Source of the DNA: Paraburkholderia sp041321145 | GTDB lineage: Bacteria > Pseudomonadota > Gammaproteobacteria > Burkholderiales > Burkholderiaceae | Reading direction: 5' to 3' | Assembly: GCF_041321145.1 (NCBI RefSeq) | Contig: NZ_JBGGWA010000005.1 | Span: 434,001 to 498,000 of the forward strand | DNA length: 64,000 bases | Part shown: one piece after another, positions 25,813-36,507 of the stretch | How the letters are laid out: every line of letters starts with the position of its first letter | Position numbering within the stretch: the first letter of the stretch is position 1 | Program-made: the position numbers and the translations under genes | Notes under the pieces: generated by a model | Database searches by the model: none | Seen by the model: the letters and a program-made list of their open reading frames with translations, nothing else | Told to the model about the DNA's origin: nothing

Positions 25813-26308
25813 CGAAGCCTCCGGGAAAAAACGACGCGACATGCGCGAACCGCACAGATGACGGACGGGAGGCGCGTGCCGGTCAGGCGGGTTAACAAAC
25901 AGAGTAGGACATTTTACTGCCCGCAGACATCGGCGAGCGGGAGCGATTGAGCACGCACATGCCATGCCCGCCGACACGCGGTGCTTCGGCGGCAGTGCGC
26001 ACGGATGCGGCGCAAACGGCCTGTACGCGCGCATCGGCTCGTAAAACAAGTAAATAAATGCGGGCACTTAGCGGCACGCCGAAAGCGCACCGAGGCATTG
26101 TTTTTTTGTGTAACGCTCGGATGAATGAATCCATGGCACTCATAGGTGGTCGAATCGAGCCGCCTCCCCTGCGGATCGGTTGTATCGGAAGGGCTTACGT
26201 TACGCCGCCAACTTCGCCCATTCGAAAACGGGGTGCGGGCTTGACCGTTAGTTGCATTACATGCAAACAGAACGGTGTCTTGCGCAGCTGCCGTCGCTGC
26301 GTAAAAAC
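25813..26308. other. Intergenic stretch upstream of glgP, no gene recognised
   Basis: About 500 bp without a frame of convincing coding character. It should contain the glgP promoter and leader. An AT-rich patch (AACAAACAGAGTAGGACATTT) lies around 25893-25917. Confidence 0.4.
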
Positions 26309-26344
26309 AAAGCGGGCGCGCTGCCGTGGCAGTGCGCCCGCTTT
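26309..26344 (-). terminator. Intrinsic terminator of the threonine aldolase gene
   Basis: A long hairpin: AAGCGGGCGC pairs with GCGCCCGCTT and encloses an inner CTGCC/GGCAG stem. On the minus strand it is followed by TTGTTTTTACG. The other strand also ends in TTTTA, so it may work in both directions. Confidence 0.75.
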
Positions 26345-26409
26345 TATGATCCCGATCTTTCAAACTCGGGCAGTTCGATCCTGGCTTGCCGGCAACCCTG
26401 TTCTCTCGA

Positions 26410-27417
26410 TCAACGCGCGGCGAAATACTCCTTCACCGCCGCGATAAACGTATCGATATCGGCACGCGACACATCCTTATGCGTGACGAATCGCGACGCG
26501 TACAGCATCTGCGTAAGGACGCCGCGCTCCTTGAGCCATGCTTCCAGCGGCGCACAATGCTGCTGCGGAAACTGGGCGAACACCATGTTGGTCGCGATCG
26601 ACTGCACCTTGACCTGCTCGATAGCCTCCAGACCGGCCGCCAGATGCGCGGCGTTCGCGTGATCGTCCGCGAGACGTTCGACGTTGTGATCCAACGCGTA
26701 CAGGCAGGCCGCCGCCAGCACGCCAGCCTGCCGCATGCCGCCGCCCAGCACCTTGCGCCAGCGATGCGCCACGTCGATCAGCGCCTGGCTGCCGACCAGC
26801 ACCGAGCCAACCGGCGCGCCCAGGCCTTTCGAAAAACAGATCGAGATCGAATCGAACGGCTCGCACAGCGCCGCGACCGGCTTGCCCGACGCGACCGCCG
26901 CGTTGTAGACCCGCGCGCCGTCCAGGTGAGCCGACAGACCGCGTTGGCGCGCGAGCTGCACCGCCTCGGCGACGTAACCCGCCGGCAGCACCTTGCCCCC
27001 GATGGTGTTTTCCAACGCCAGCAATCGCGTGCGCGCGAAGTGATTGTCGATCGGCTTGATCGCGGCAGCGATCTTCTCGAGCGGGATCGACCCGTCTTCC
27101 GCGTTCTCGAGCGGCTGCGGCTGGATGCTGCCGAGCACCGCGGCACCGCCGCCTTCGTACTTATACGTGTGAGCCAACTGGCCGACGATGTATTCGTCGC
27201 CACGCGCGCAGTGCGCCATCAATGCCGCCAGATTGCTCTGCGTGCCGCTCGGGAAGAACAGGCCGGCCGCCTTGCCGGCGCGCTCCGCGACCGTGGCTTG
27301 CAGACGCAGCACGGTTGGGTCGTCGCCCCAGACGTCGTCGCCCACTTCTGCGGCCGACATGGCCGCGAGCATTGCCGGAGTCGGACGGGTTACGGTATCG
27401 CTGCGCAAATCGATCAT
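26410..27417 (-). CDS. ltaE: Low-specificity L-threonine aldolase
   Basis: 335 residues, typical length. It starts MIDLRSDTVTRPTPAMLAAM and has GDDVWGDDPTVLRLQ, LFFPSGTQSNLAALM, HLDGARVYNAAVASG and the PLP-lysine block CFSKGLGAPVGSVL. This fold-type I enzyme splits L-threonine or L-allo-threonine into glycine and acetaldehyde. It stands alone with its own terminator downstream. Confidence 0.95.
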   Translation of the reverse strand: MIDLRSDTVTRPTPAMLAAMSAAEVGDDVWGDDPTVLRLQATVAERAGKAAGLFFPSGTQSNLAALMAHCARGDEYIVGQLAHTYKYEGGGAAVLGSIQPQPLENAEDGSIPLEKIAAAIKPIDNHFARTRLLALENTIGGKVLPAGYVAEAVQLARQRGLSAHLDGARVYNAAVASGKPVAALCEPFDSISICFSKGLGAPVGSVLVGSQALIDVAHRWRKVLGGGMRQAGVLAAACLYALDHNVERLADDHANAAHLAAGLEAIEQVKVQSIATNMVFAQFPQQHCAPLEAWLKERGVLTQMLYASRFVTHKDVSRADIDTFIAAVKEYFAAR

Positions 27418-27558
27418 TGTGAGAGCCTTGTGTGTCCCTGTTTGTCTACGTATGACAGCCTGTCACTGTCGGCCCGCGTGCCGCCGCGTCTGCCCAAATG
27501 GGGACGCGGCTCAGGCGGTTTAGCCACACAGTGTATTCAATTAACACGGCGGTGAGAA

Positions 27559-28323
27559 TCATCCGCCCGACTTCGGCAGCCACGCAAGCGGATCGACTGG
27601 CTGGCCGTTCTGGCGGACTTCGAACTGTATCGACGCCACGCCACGGCTATCCACGCCGACTTCGCCGATGGTTTGCCCTTGCGCGACAGCGTCGCCTTCC
27701 TTGACGAGCAGCGTGCTGTTCTGACCGTAGGCGGTGATCAGCGAGTCGTCGTGCTTGATGATGATGAGCGGGCCGTACGCCTCGATACCCGAGCCGGCAT
27801 AGACCACCCGGCCGGTGGCGGCGGCCTTGACCGGATCGCCCGGGCGGCCGCCAATCACGATGCCGTTCGACTTGCCCGGCGCGAAGGCCTTCAGCACCGG
27901 ACCGCGCAGCGGCCACTGCAGCACGCCTTGCAGAGGAACGCCGGGAGTAGCCGGCGTGGCGCCCGGACTATTCTGGCCAGCAACATTGACCGGTGGAGTC
28001 ACCACACTGCCCGACGCCATCGGCGGAGACACCCGCAGCACCTGCCCCGGATTGACCGCCGAATTCGACGCGAGGCCGTTCCAGGCTGCGATCTCCTGCG
28101 GCTTATGGCCGTAAGCCGCGGCGATGCCCGCCAGCGTGTCACCCGGATTGGCACGGTAGTAACCGGCCGGCACAGGGACCGTTCCAAGCGTAGTCGGGCG
28201 GGCAGGCGCATTGCTGTAGAACGGCGTGCTATCCCACGGCATCGTCGTACAGCCGGTAAACAGGACGCCAAGCGCGGCCGCCATCAGCAACCGGGTCCCC
28301 GTGAATTGCCATTGTCTTGTCAT
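27559..28323 (-). CDS. NlpD-like lipoprotein: LysM plus degenerate LytM (M23) domain
   Basis: 254 residues from the ATG at 28323, preceded by GAGGA 7 bases away. Lipobox LFTGC. The LysM domain is at about 55-105 (YRANPGDTLAGIAAAYGHKP, then NPGQVLRV). The LytM domain runs from LQWPLRGPVLKAFAP to IQFEVRQNGQPVDP. The zinc-binding histidines and aspartate of active M23 peptidases are missing: the usual H-G-D-like position reads SNGIVIGG, and the final H-x-H is IQF. This matches NlpD/EnvC-type activators of cell-wall amidases rather than an active endopeptidase. Confidence 0.88.
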   Translation of the reverse strand: MTRQWQFTGTRLLMAAALGVLFTGCTTMPWDSTPFYSNAPARPTTLGTVPVPAGYYRANPGDTLAGIAAAYGHKPQEIAAWNGLASNSAVNPGQVLRVSPPMASGSVVTPPVNVAGQNSPGATPATPGVPLQGVLQWPLRGPVLKAFAPGKSNGIVIGGRPGDPVKAAATGRVVYAGSGIEAYGPLIIIKHDDSLITAYGQNSTLLVKEGDAVAQGQTIGEVGVDSRGVASIQFEVRQNGQPVDPLAWLPKSGG

Positions 28324-28470
28324 GTGATTTTCCTCGACACTTTGGTTCAATCGGATTCAACCAGCCCGTAGCAATTCCCGTGCCGCTAGACGGAGGGCAC
28401 AGCCGTGCGTGACGATTATGCTGCCAGGGGCGCCGCGGTCGGCGCCAATGCGGCGGCGTCCGGGGGGTCG

Positions 28471-28782
28471 TCAGGCACTGCCCTCGGACTCGACCACCAG
28501 AATGCGCGCCGCGCCGATCGGATGCGCGACATGTTCGGTGCCCACCGACGCGTAGAACACATCGCCCGTTTCCAGAATGGCCGACTGTTCGGCGCCGGCT
28601 TCGCGGTAACGCATCTCGACGCGACCGTCGAGCACGGCAAACACTTCCTCGCCGTCGTTGACGTGCCATTTATACGGCTGATCGGTCCAATGCAGGCGCG
28701 TCGTGATGCCGCCCATGTTGGCGATATCGAGCGCGCCCCACGGACGCGTCGCGGTAAAGCTCTTGCTGCGAATGATTTTCAT
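28471..28782 (-). CDS. Cupin-domain protein
   Basis: 103 residues from the ATG at 28782. The central cupin motifs are present but reduced (HVNDGEEVFAVLDGRVEMRY, then GDVFYASVGTEHVAHP), so a small double-stranded beta-helix is likely, with His residues able to bind a metal. No catalytic role can be assigned. Single-domain cupins of this size often act as isomerases or sugar sensors. Confidence 0.78.
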   Translation of the reverse strand: MKIIRSKSFTATRPWGALDIANMGGITTRLHWTDQPYKWHVNDGEEVFAVLDGRVEMRYREAGAEQSAILETGDVFYASVGTEHVAHPIGAARILVVESEGSA

Positions 28783-29030
28783 GGTGAATAGCCGGTAGGA
28801 GAGCAGATGCCGTCGACGCGCTATCTCTGCCGCATACCGGACCACCCGGCCTGCCTGAGTCGCACGTTTCGAGTGGCCCATTATAGGACCTGCGGCAGAT
28901 ACAACTGCCGGCACGACATTGCCCCGCTGTATTCGTGTGAGCATTGAATCCTTTCAACCCTCGCCTATACTCCCTCATGCTGCCGCAACGCACTGTAAGC
29001 AAAACGTCTGAAATATGCGAGGAGCTGGGG

Positions 29031-29351
29031 ATGAACAAAGCCACCTTTCTGGCCGTGCAACTCAACGTGGACGACATTGCGGCGTCGCCCGGCTTGGCCG
29101 AGTTGCTGAATACGCATCTGGTTTTCGCGGCAGACGTGGCCGAGGCCGCCGACGCACTGGTTCAGCTGGCCAGCATCGCGGGATTGTCGAGCGGCGTCGA
29201 AGCCAGCGTCGAGATCCCCGCCTTGGCGATCGAACGGTTGCGCGAGGCGCTCGACAATCTGAGCGGCTACGACGAATCCTGGCTGCTCGCCCTCGAACCG
29301 AGCCGCGCGCTGTTCGATGAAATAGGCCGACGGTCTCGCACCCTGCATTAG
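29031..29351 (+). CDS. Conserved-type protein of unknown function
   Basis: 106 residues from the ATG at 29031, with GAGGAG upstream. The frame is open further upstream, but the segment there has no ribosome site. It is all-helical in appearance, acidic, without signal or membrane segment (LAELLNTHLVFAADVAEAAD, IPALAIERLREALDNLSGYD). It is divergent from the cupin gene. No known domain was recognised. Confidence 0.6.
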   Translation: MNKATFLAVQLNVDDIAASPGLAELLNTHLVFAADVAEAADALVQLASIAGLSSGVEASVEIPALAIERLREALDNLSGYDESWLLALEPSRALFDEIGRRSRTLH

Positions 29352-29530
29352 AGACGCATCAAGGCTGCATGAGCGGATCGCATCCGCACTGCCGCGCACC
29401 CCGGCGCTCATCACCAGGCGCCGCCGGTCCGCCACTTTTCGCCCACCGCTCGAACCGCCAGATTGTCCGGCATGCGTGACCGTCGGCGCTGTCTGCAGGG
29501 TTTCGGGCGAGTCAAACCGGAGGAATCGCC

Positions 29531-30286
29531 GTGAAAAGTCTCCTGACACGCCGCACCGTGCTCGCAGGTCCATCGCACCTCGTGCAGGTCGCACGAGAGA
29601 ACACCGCCGGTCCCGTATCGGCCGACGACAGCGAGGAAGCAACGTTGGCCGCGGCGGCCGCCGGCGCCGCGCCCGCCGCTGCGGCTGCCCCTGCCCCCGA
29701 GCCGGCGCGGCCGGTGACGACGTTACGGCCGGTGCCGGTGGTGCCCACGCAGGTCAGCGCGCGCGGCGTACAGATGGCCGACACCGCCGAAGTGGAATGG
29801 TTGGCCGAGGAAGAAGCACTGACGCCGTTCCGCGTCTTCCGCAGCTTCGCCTATTCGGTCAGCCTGCTATTCCACGCGAAGGAACTGGCTTACTACGTCG
29901 CGCTGTATCAGGACGGCTCGCTGTGGCACGCGCTGAAAGCCAACGACCTCGAAGCCGCTGAAGCGGCCTTCCATCATTTCGAGGATCAGGCGACGCGGCT
30001 CTCGGACGGCGAAACCCGCCGCGCGCAATTGGAGGCGCAAAACGAGCAGCTGGCGCGCATGATCGCGCGCTCAGAGGCGCACGCCGAACGACTGCGCACC
30101 GATCTGCAGCGGCGCGGCGCGCAGGAACAAACGGTGTCGAACCGGCAGCATCAGGTGCGCAAGGAGGTGTCGCAACTGGAAGCGCAACGCGTGGCCGCGC
30201 AGGCGCATCTGAACAAGGCGCATCGGCAGATTCACCAGCTCAATCTGACGAGCAATGAAGGGATTCCGCATTTGCCGAATCGTTGA
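29531..30286 (+). CDS. DUF2968-family coiled-coil protein
   Basis: 251 residues, GTG start. An Ala/Pro-rich low-complexity stretch at about 38-62 is followed by the DUF2968 core (ARGVQMADTAEVEWLAEEEA, then LTPFRVFRSFAYSVSLLFHA). A heptad-rich coiled coil from about 150 to 240 (RAQLEAQNEQLARMIARSEA and on) ends the protein. The family is largely Burkholderiaceae-specific and uncharacterised. A clear terminator follows. Confidence 0.8.
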   Translation: MKSLLTRRTVLAGPSHLVQVARENTAGPVSADDSEEATLAAAAAGAAPAAAAAPAPEPARPVTTLRPVPVVPTQVSARGVQMADTAEVEWLAEEEALTPFRVFRSFAYSVSLLFHAKELAYYVALYQDGSLWHALKANDLEAAEAAFHHFEDQATRLSDGETRRAQLEAQNEQLARMIARSEAHAERLRTDLQRRGAQEQTVSNRQHQVRKEVSQLEAQRVAAQAHLNKAHRQIHQLNLTSNEGIPHLPNR

Positions 30287-30334
30287 GCCGCCGGTTGAAA
30301 TCGCGTTGACGGCCAAACAGAGCCGCACACGACA

Positions 30335-30365
30335 AAACGCCGTCCGAAAATCGGACGGCGTTCTT
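30335..30365 (+). terminator. Intrinsic terminator
   Basis: The stem AACGCCGTCCGA pairs with TCGGACGGCGTT around a short AAA loop, followed by CTTTATT. It lies about 50 bp past the DUF2968 gene and faces the convergent DUF4148 gene. Confidence 0.8.
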
Positions 30366-30417
30366 TATTGCGCGCCACCTGTTAGTCAGGCGGCGGTTGC
30401 ATCAGCTTCAGCGCAAC

Positions 30418-30735
30418 TTAGTTGCCGAAGTAGACCGCGTTACGGTCATTGCCGCTCACGGGACGGCCGGCTTGCGAGCTGCCTGCGATCGGCGCGCCAT
30501 AGCCGCTGTTCATCGCTTGAGCGGTGCCGTTCTGCGCATCGACGCGTGCTTGAGCGGCCTGAATGTTGGCCGGGTAGTCGATCTGATTGCCAACCGGGTT
30601 GTAGCCGGCCTTTTCGAGTTGCACGAGTTCAGCGCGGACCTGAGCGCGCGAGACCGGCTGGTTCGACTGGGCAAACGAAGCGACAGGAGCAACCAGAGCG
30701 GCGGCGACGACAACTGCAGAGATAAGAGTCTTCAT
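30418..30735 (-). CDS. DUF4148-family small exported protein
   Basis: 105 residues: signal peptide MKTLISAVVVAAALVAPVAS plus FA, then the DUF4148 core SRAQVRAELVQLEKAGYNP followed by YPANIQAAQARV. The tail is Gly/Ser/Asn-rich. These periplasmic proteins are abundant in Burkholderiales, and their function is unknown. It is preceded by GGAGG (in the TGGAGGTTTAC stretch) on its strand. Confidence 0.85.
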   Translation of the reverse strand: MKTLISAVVVAAALVAPVASFAQSNQPVSRAQVRAELVQLEKAGYNPVGNQIDYPANIQAAQARVDAQNGTAQAMNSGYGAPIAGSSQAGRPVSGNDRNAVYFGN

Positions 30736-31003
30736 GATGTAAACCTCCAGAACTTGTTTTTAATTCGCTTTGGGGCTTGTTGTCCCGTAGCGCATAAATC
30801 GAAGTTTAGGAGTGTCGAGCCCTAGGGTAAACACCTAAAATGACGAAACTCTATTTCAATTTTCGCAACAGTAATCAGTTTGCCGTGCCGCCCAGCCATT
30901 CTCGCAATATTTTTCAGCAACAATTCCTCCTCTGGAATCCGATAGGTGTCGCAGCCAGACGCGCCTTACGGCAAGCGCGCGCGCCCGGCCACGATTCAAA
31001 CCC

Positions 31004-32413
<1,410 letters not shown>

Positions 32414-32593
32414 GTGAATTCTCCAGAGTCCAAAAAATGTCGAGACACCACGCCGGAAGAAACGCGGGCGGGACGTCGAGGGTGAAAGGATAAAAGAAAT
32501 GCCGCCTTGCCGCTCGTTGGCGGGCAACGCGCAGCGCTTGATGACGCACTCCATGACGCCGCCATTAGGCGCCGGCTTGCGGCCGAACGTTTG

Positions 32594-33226
32594 TCAGACC
32601 GGCGTCGCGTCCTGGCGTTTCCTGAACACCAGACTGAAATTGTTGGCCGGCATCGCGATCGCCTCGTCGCACACGAGCCCGACCGATGCGCCTAACGCTA
32701 CCACGGCTTCCATGTCGCGCACGCCCCACGCGGGGTCGCGGCTGCGCAATTGTTGATCGAACGCCTCGTTGCTCGGCGAGGTTTGCGCGCCGCCACGTTT
32801 GTAAGGACCGTACAGATACAGAACACCGCCGTCGACGAGCCGGCGGCTCGCGCCTGCGAACAACGCTTGCGTCGCGCTCCAGGGCGAGATGTGAATCATG
32901 TTGATGCAGACTACCGCGTCGAGCGTGCCGACGCCCCAATCCGCTTGATGGACGTCGAGAGCGAGCGGTGCGCGCACATTCGCCAATCCTTCATGCGCGA
33001 TCCAGGCCGCGATCGACGCACGCGCGTCCACATCGAGATCGCTCGGTTGCCAGTCGAGACCGGGCAACGCGCCGGCGAAGCAGATGGCATGCTGGCCGGT
33101 CCCGCTCGCGATCTCCAGCACGCGGCCGGTGGCGGGCAGCACCTCGCGCAGCACGGCGAGAATCGGTTCGCGGTTGCGTTCCGCGGAAGGCGAACGTTGC
33201 TGCGGCGCCGGATGGAAATGAGTCAT
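32594..33226 (-). CDS. DUF938-family SAM-dependent methyltransferase
   Basis: 210 residues. The opening SPSAERNREPILAVLREVLP and motif I VLEIASGTGQHAICFA are typical of DUF938, followed by WQPSDLDVDARASI and VVCINMIHISPWSATQALFA. The class I methyltransferase fold is clear, but no substrate is established for the family. It lies between gnd and the sirtuin gene, with gaps too long for obvious coupling. Confidence 0.85.
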   Translation of the reverse strand: MTHFHPAPQQRSPSAERNREPILAVLREVLPATGRVLEIASGTGQHAICFAGALPGLDWQPSDLDVDARASIAAWIAHEGLANVRAPLALDVHQADWGVGTLDAVVCINMIHISPWSATQALFAGASRRLVDGGVLYLYGPYKRGGAQTSPSNEAFDQQLRSRDPAWGVRDMEAVVALGASVGLVCDEAIAMPANNFSLVFRKRQDATPV

Positions 33227-33316
33227 AGTGAGCTTTTGTTGCAGTACAGGGCCGTGCGCACTCTTTCTGCGAGTTCACGGTCGTAGTTCAGGCCGCGTGC
33301 GGCCCGAGCGGTCTAA

Positions 33317-34186
33317 TCAATCCAGCGCCAGCCGCCCCGCCAATGCAGTCAGCGTATCCCCACAGGGCGCCACGATTTTCAGCGACAGCAGCGCATCGGC
33401 GCGCGTGCGCCCCAGATTGATCGCGACGATCGGCTTGCCCTGCTTTTGCGCCCACACGCAGAAGCGGTAGCCCGAATAAACCATCAGCGACGAACCCACC
33501 ACCAGCACAGCGTCCGCCGTATCGAGCGCATGCGAGGCCGCTTCGACACGCTCACGCGGCACGCTTTCGCCGAAGAACACCACCGAAGGCTTCAGCAAGC
33601 CGCCGCAGTTCGAGCACGGCGGAATGCGGAAAGCCTTGAGATCGTGCCACTCGAGATGCGCGTCGCCGTCGGCAGCGGTTTCGGCGACGACGTTCAGCAA
33701 CGCGGGGTTGTCGGCTTCGAGCGTCTGCTGGATAGACGCGCGCGAATGCTGCGTCCCGCAGTCCAGACACGTCACACCGCCGATGCCGCCGTGCAGTTCG
33801 ATCACCGCGCGGCTGCCCGCCCGCTGATGCAGACCGTCGACGTTCTGCGTAACCAGCGTCGGCACATGGCCCGCTGCCTCGAGCCGGGCCAGCGCGATAT
33901 GGGCGGCGTTCGGCTGCGCGTCGGCGACCACCGGCCAGCCGACCATGCTGCGCGCCCAATAGCGCTGGCGCATCGCGACGGTGCCGAGAAATTCCTGCAG
34001 GGTGATCGGCGGCGAACGCTTCCATTCGCCGTTATCGTCGCGATAACCGGGAATGCCCGAGTCGGTACTGATGCCCGCGCCCGTCAGCACGAACAGACGC
34101 GGATAACGCTGCACGAAGGTATGCAGGTCGTCCAGTGTGTGCGATTCGTTGACGGCTTCGATGGACGCGGGTTGAAGGTCGGTCAT
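33317..34186 (-). CDS. Sir2-family NAD-dependent protein deacylase
   Basis: 289 residues. The NAD-binding motif FVLTGAGISTDSGIPGYRD is at about residues 32-50, followed by TQNVDGLHQRAG and the catalytic-histidine region IELHGG. Two CxxC pairs (CLDC and CSNC) bind structural zinc, and then come PSVVFFGESVP and VVGSSLMVYSGY. Sirtuins remove acyl groups from lysines. A serine follows the GSS motif as usual. Zinc and catalytic residues are intact, so it should be active. Confidence 0.93.
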   Translation of the reverse strand: MTDLQPASIEAVNESHTLDDLHTFVQRYPRLFVLTGAGISTDSGIPGYRDDNGEWKRSPPITLQEFLGTVAMRQRYWARSMVGWPVVADAQPNAAHIALARLEAAGHVPTLVTQNVDGLHQRAGSRAVIELHGGIGGVTCLDCGTQHSRASIQQTLEADNPALLNVVAETAADGDAHLEWHDLKAFRIPPCSNCGGLLKPSVVFFGESVPRERVEAASHALDTADAVLVVGSSLMVYSGYRFCVWAQKQGKPIVAINLGRTRADALLSLKIVAPCGDTLTALAGRLALD

Positions 34187-34237
34187 GACGGGGACATTAG
34201 GATGGCTGCGGGCTCGGCGTAAAACCTGAAACGCCGC

Positions 34238-34450
34238 TCAACGGCGCGTGCGCGGCTTGCCTGGTCGCGCGTGTACTGTCCGCACCGCCTGCCGTGCTTG
34301 CCACTCGGCTAGCGCGGCCTGGTAGCGGTCGAGCGCTTCATCGTAGAGATCGAAGACACACGGATTGCAGCCACTATGACAACAATCGTCGAGATCGGGC
34401 TGCACGGGCGGCACCGGCTGCGGGTCGTCCTTGGGTGTGGCTCGGGGCAC
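34238..34450 (-). CDS. Oxidoreductase-like domain small Cys-rich protein
   Basis: 70 residues. The diagnostic pattern is DDCCHSGCNPCVFDLYDEAL followed by YQAALAEW, matching the oxidoreductase-like N-terminal family, with four closely spaced cysteines likely to hold a metal. The C-terminal tail is basic. It has no signal peptide. Function is unknown in bacteria. Confidence 0.78.
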   Translation of the reverse strand: MPRATPKDDPQPVPPVQPDLDDCCHSGCNPCVFDLYDEALDRYQAALAEWQARQAVRTVHARPGKPRTRR

Positions 34451-34526
34451 GGCGAATCGCTTTCCGGAAGGCGGGAGCGCTCAGTATAAGTTGATCTTCC
34501 GCGCCGCGTGCGGCGGCGGCTCGTGC

Positions 34527-34562
34527 CTCAAGCCCGGCCTCCCGAGCCGGGTCGAGTTTTTT
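34527..34562 (+). terminator. Orphan plus-strand terminator-like hairpin
   Basis: CTCAAGCCCGGC pairs (with one bulge) with GCCGGGTCGAG, followed by six T. Both flanking genes are on the minus strand, so it does not terminate either. It may end a plus-strand transcript not otherwise seen. Confidence 0.5.
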
Positions 34563-34572
34563 CAGCGCCCGC

Positions 34573-35337
34573 TCAGCCCCGTCCGACGAACGGCATCTTG
34601 CTCGCCATGATGGTCATGAACTGCACGTTCGCCGACAGCGGCAATTCCGCCATATGCAGCACCGCGTCCGCGACGTGCTGAACGTCCATCAACGGCTCGA
34701 CCGCGATTGCGCCGTTTGCCTGCGGCACGCCGCGCGCCATCCGCTCGGCCATTTCCGTCGCCGCGTTGCCGATATCGATTTGCCCGCACACGATGTCGTA
34801 TTTGCGGCCATCGAGCGAAACGGCTTTCGTGATGCCGGTGATCGCATGCTTGGTCGCTGTGTAGGCGATGCTGTTCGGCCTCGGCGCATGCGCCGAAATC
34901 GAGCCATTGTTGATGATGCGGCCGCCGCGCGGCGTCTGCGTTTTCATCAGGCCGAAGGCGGCGCGCGTGCAGAGAAATACGCCAGTGAGATTGGTGTCGA
35001 CCACCGAGCGCCATTCGTCGATATCGAGTTCGTCGATATCCACCGGCGAACCGTTGCGGCCCGCGTTGTTGAACAGCACGTCGAGCCGGCCGCGCCGCGT
35101 GCGGATCGTGTCGAACAGTGCCGCGACGCTTTCTACGTCCGTCACGTCGCAAGTCACGGCGAGCGCGTCGCCACCCTGCTGCCGTGCTTCTTCGACGACC
35201 GCGTCGAGCGGCGCCTGACGACGGCCCGCGAGCACGACGCTATAGCCGTGCGCCAGCAGCTTGAGCGCACACGCGCAGCCGATGCCGCTGCCTGCGCCCG
35301 TCACCAAAGCAACCTTCTTGATTCCCGTTTCTGTCAC
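34573..35337 (-). CDS. Short-chain dehydrogenase/reductase
   Basis: 254 residues from the GTG at 35337, chosen because AGGAG lies 7 bases before it. An ATG 39 bases upstream has no ribosome site. The glycine-rich NAD(P) site is VTGAGSGIGCACALKLL, with NNAGRNG, the catalytic serine in INNGSIS, and the Tyr-Lys pair in YTATKHAITGITKAVSLDGR. The C-terminal region names no substrate. Related SDRs act on alcohols or sugars. Confidence 0.88.
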   Translation of the reverse strand: MTETGIKKVALVTGAGSGIGCACALKLLAHGYSVVLAGRRQAPLDAVVEEARQQGGDALAVTCDVTDVESVAALFDTIRTRRGRLDVLFNNAGRNGSPVDIDELDIDEWRSVVDTNLTGVFLCTRAAFGLMKTQTPRGGRIINNGSISAHAPRPNSIAYTATKHAITGITKAVSLDGRKYDIVCGQIDIGNAATEMAERMARGVPQANGAIAVEPLMDVQHVADAVLHMAELPLSANVQFMTIMASKMPFVGRG

Positions 35338-35575
35338 AGCGCGTCTCCTGGTCCGTTTCTTTAGCCTTGGAACCATACAACAGCCGGTCGCCTGTCACAA
35401 TGCGATGGCGCGGCGGCCGCGAAGCACAACGTCTTTCAGCGCGCTTTCATTATTTTGCCGTTCCTGTCAGCAAAGCTCTTGAGCGACGCATCAATGGTAT
35501 CGTTTGCTGTTGCGCGCCACGCGCGCTGTTCAAGACCTTCCCAGGACGGAGGAAGGAAGACAGGAAGCACGCTTT

Positions 35576-36433
35576 ATGAACGAACCCTTCAAGCCGCCGC
35601 ACGGCGCCCAGTCCACGCCGCAGCGCCGATGGCCGCGCACCCCCTATCCCGCGATGCTGACCGCCACCGCCGCATGGCATGTATTCGTGCTGACCGGATG
35701 GCTGCTGGCGCCTGCCGCGTGGCCGTGGTGGCTGGCCGCGCTCTTCGTGAATCACGCCATTTTTACGGTGGCCGGCCTGTTGCCGCGCACCTCGCTGCTG
35801 GGCCCGAACTGGACGCGCCTGCCCACCGGCGCGCGCAACGCCGACGCGATCGCACTGACCATCGACGACGGTCCCGACCCGGTCGTCACACCGCAAGTAC
35901 TCGACCTGCTCGACGCCTTCGACGTGCGCGCCACCTTCTTCTGCATCGGCGCGCAAGCGCAGCGCTATCCGGAACTCACACGCGAGATCGTCGCGCGCGG
36001 CCATGCGCTGGAAAACCATTCGCAGGTGCACATGCACACGTTTTCGGTGACGTTTCCGCGCGCGCTCACGCGTGAGATCGACACTGCACAGCGCACCTTC
36101 GAGGCATTGAGCGGCGCGCGGCCGATGTTCTTCCGCGCGCCGGCGGGGCTGCGCAATCTCTTTCTCGAGCCGGTGCTGCGCAAACTCGATTTGCGGCTCG
36201 CGGCGTGGACACGGCGCGGCTACGACACGCGCGAGCGCGATCCGCAAGTGGTCGCGCGCCGGCTGCTCGATGGCCTTGCTCCGCGCGACATTCTGCTGCT
36301 GCACGACGGCAACGCCGCGCTCACCGTTGAAGGCAAACCGCTGATCCTCGCGGTCCTGCCGCGCGTGATCGACGCGGCACGGCGGCAACACTTGCGCTTC
36401 GTTACGCTACGTGATGCGCGTATCGAGGACTAG
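35576..36433 (+). CDS. Membrane-anchored polysaccharide deacetylase (NodB domain)
   Basis: 285 residues from the ATG at 35576. Two transmembrane stretches lie at about residues 25-70 (LTATAAWHVFVLTGWLLAPA, WLAALFVNHAIFTVAGLL). The NodB domain follows: TIDDGPDP (catalytic base and first metal ligand), ATFFCIGAQAQRYPEL, ENHSQVHMH (H-x-x-x-H metal site) and FFRAPAGLRNLF, ending with LLLHDGN. These enzymes remove N- or O-acetyl groups from envelope glycans or lipid-linked sugars. The substrate is unknown. Confidence 0.88.
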   Translation: MNEPFKPPHGAQSTPQRRWPRTPYPAMLTATAAWHVFVLTGWLLAPAAWPWWLAALFVNHAIFTVAGLLPRTSLLGPNWTRLPTGARNADAIALTIDDGPDPVVTPQVLDLLDAFDVRATFFCIGAQAQRYPELTREIVARGHALENHSQVHMHTFSVTFPRALTREIDTAQRTFEALSGARPMFFRAPAGLRNLFLEPVLRKLDLRLAAWTRRGYDTRERDPQVVARRLLDGLAPRDILLLHDGNAALTVEGKPLILAVLPRVIDAARRQHLRFVTLRDARIED

Positions 36434-36507
36434 ACCCGAGGACTGAACTCAGCACGCCTTCGCGCGGCTCGCGGCGCTCTATTCAGCAAGCCGCGCGCAC
36501 ACTGCTG

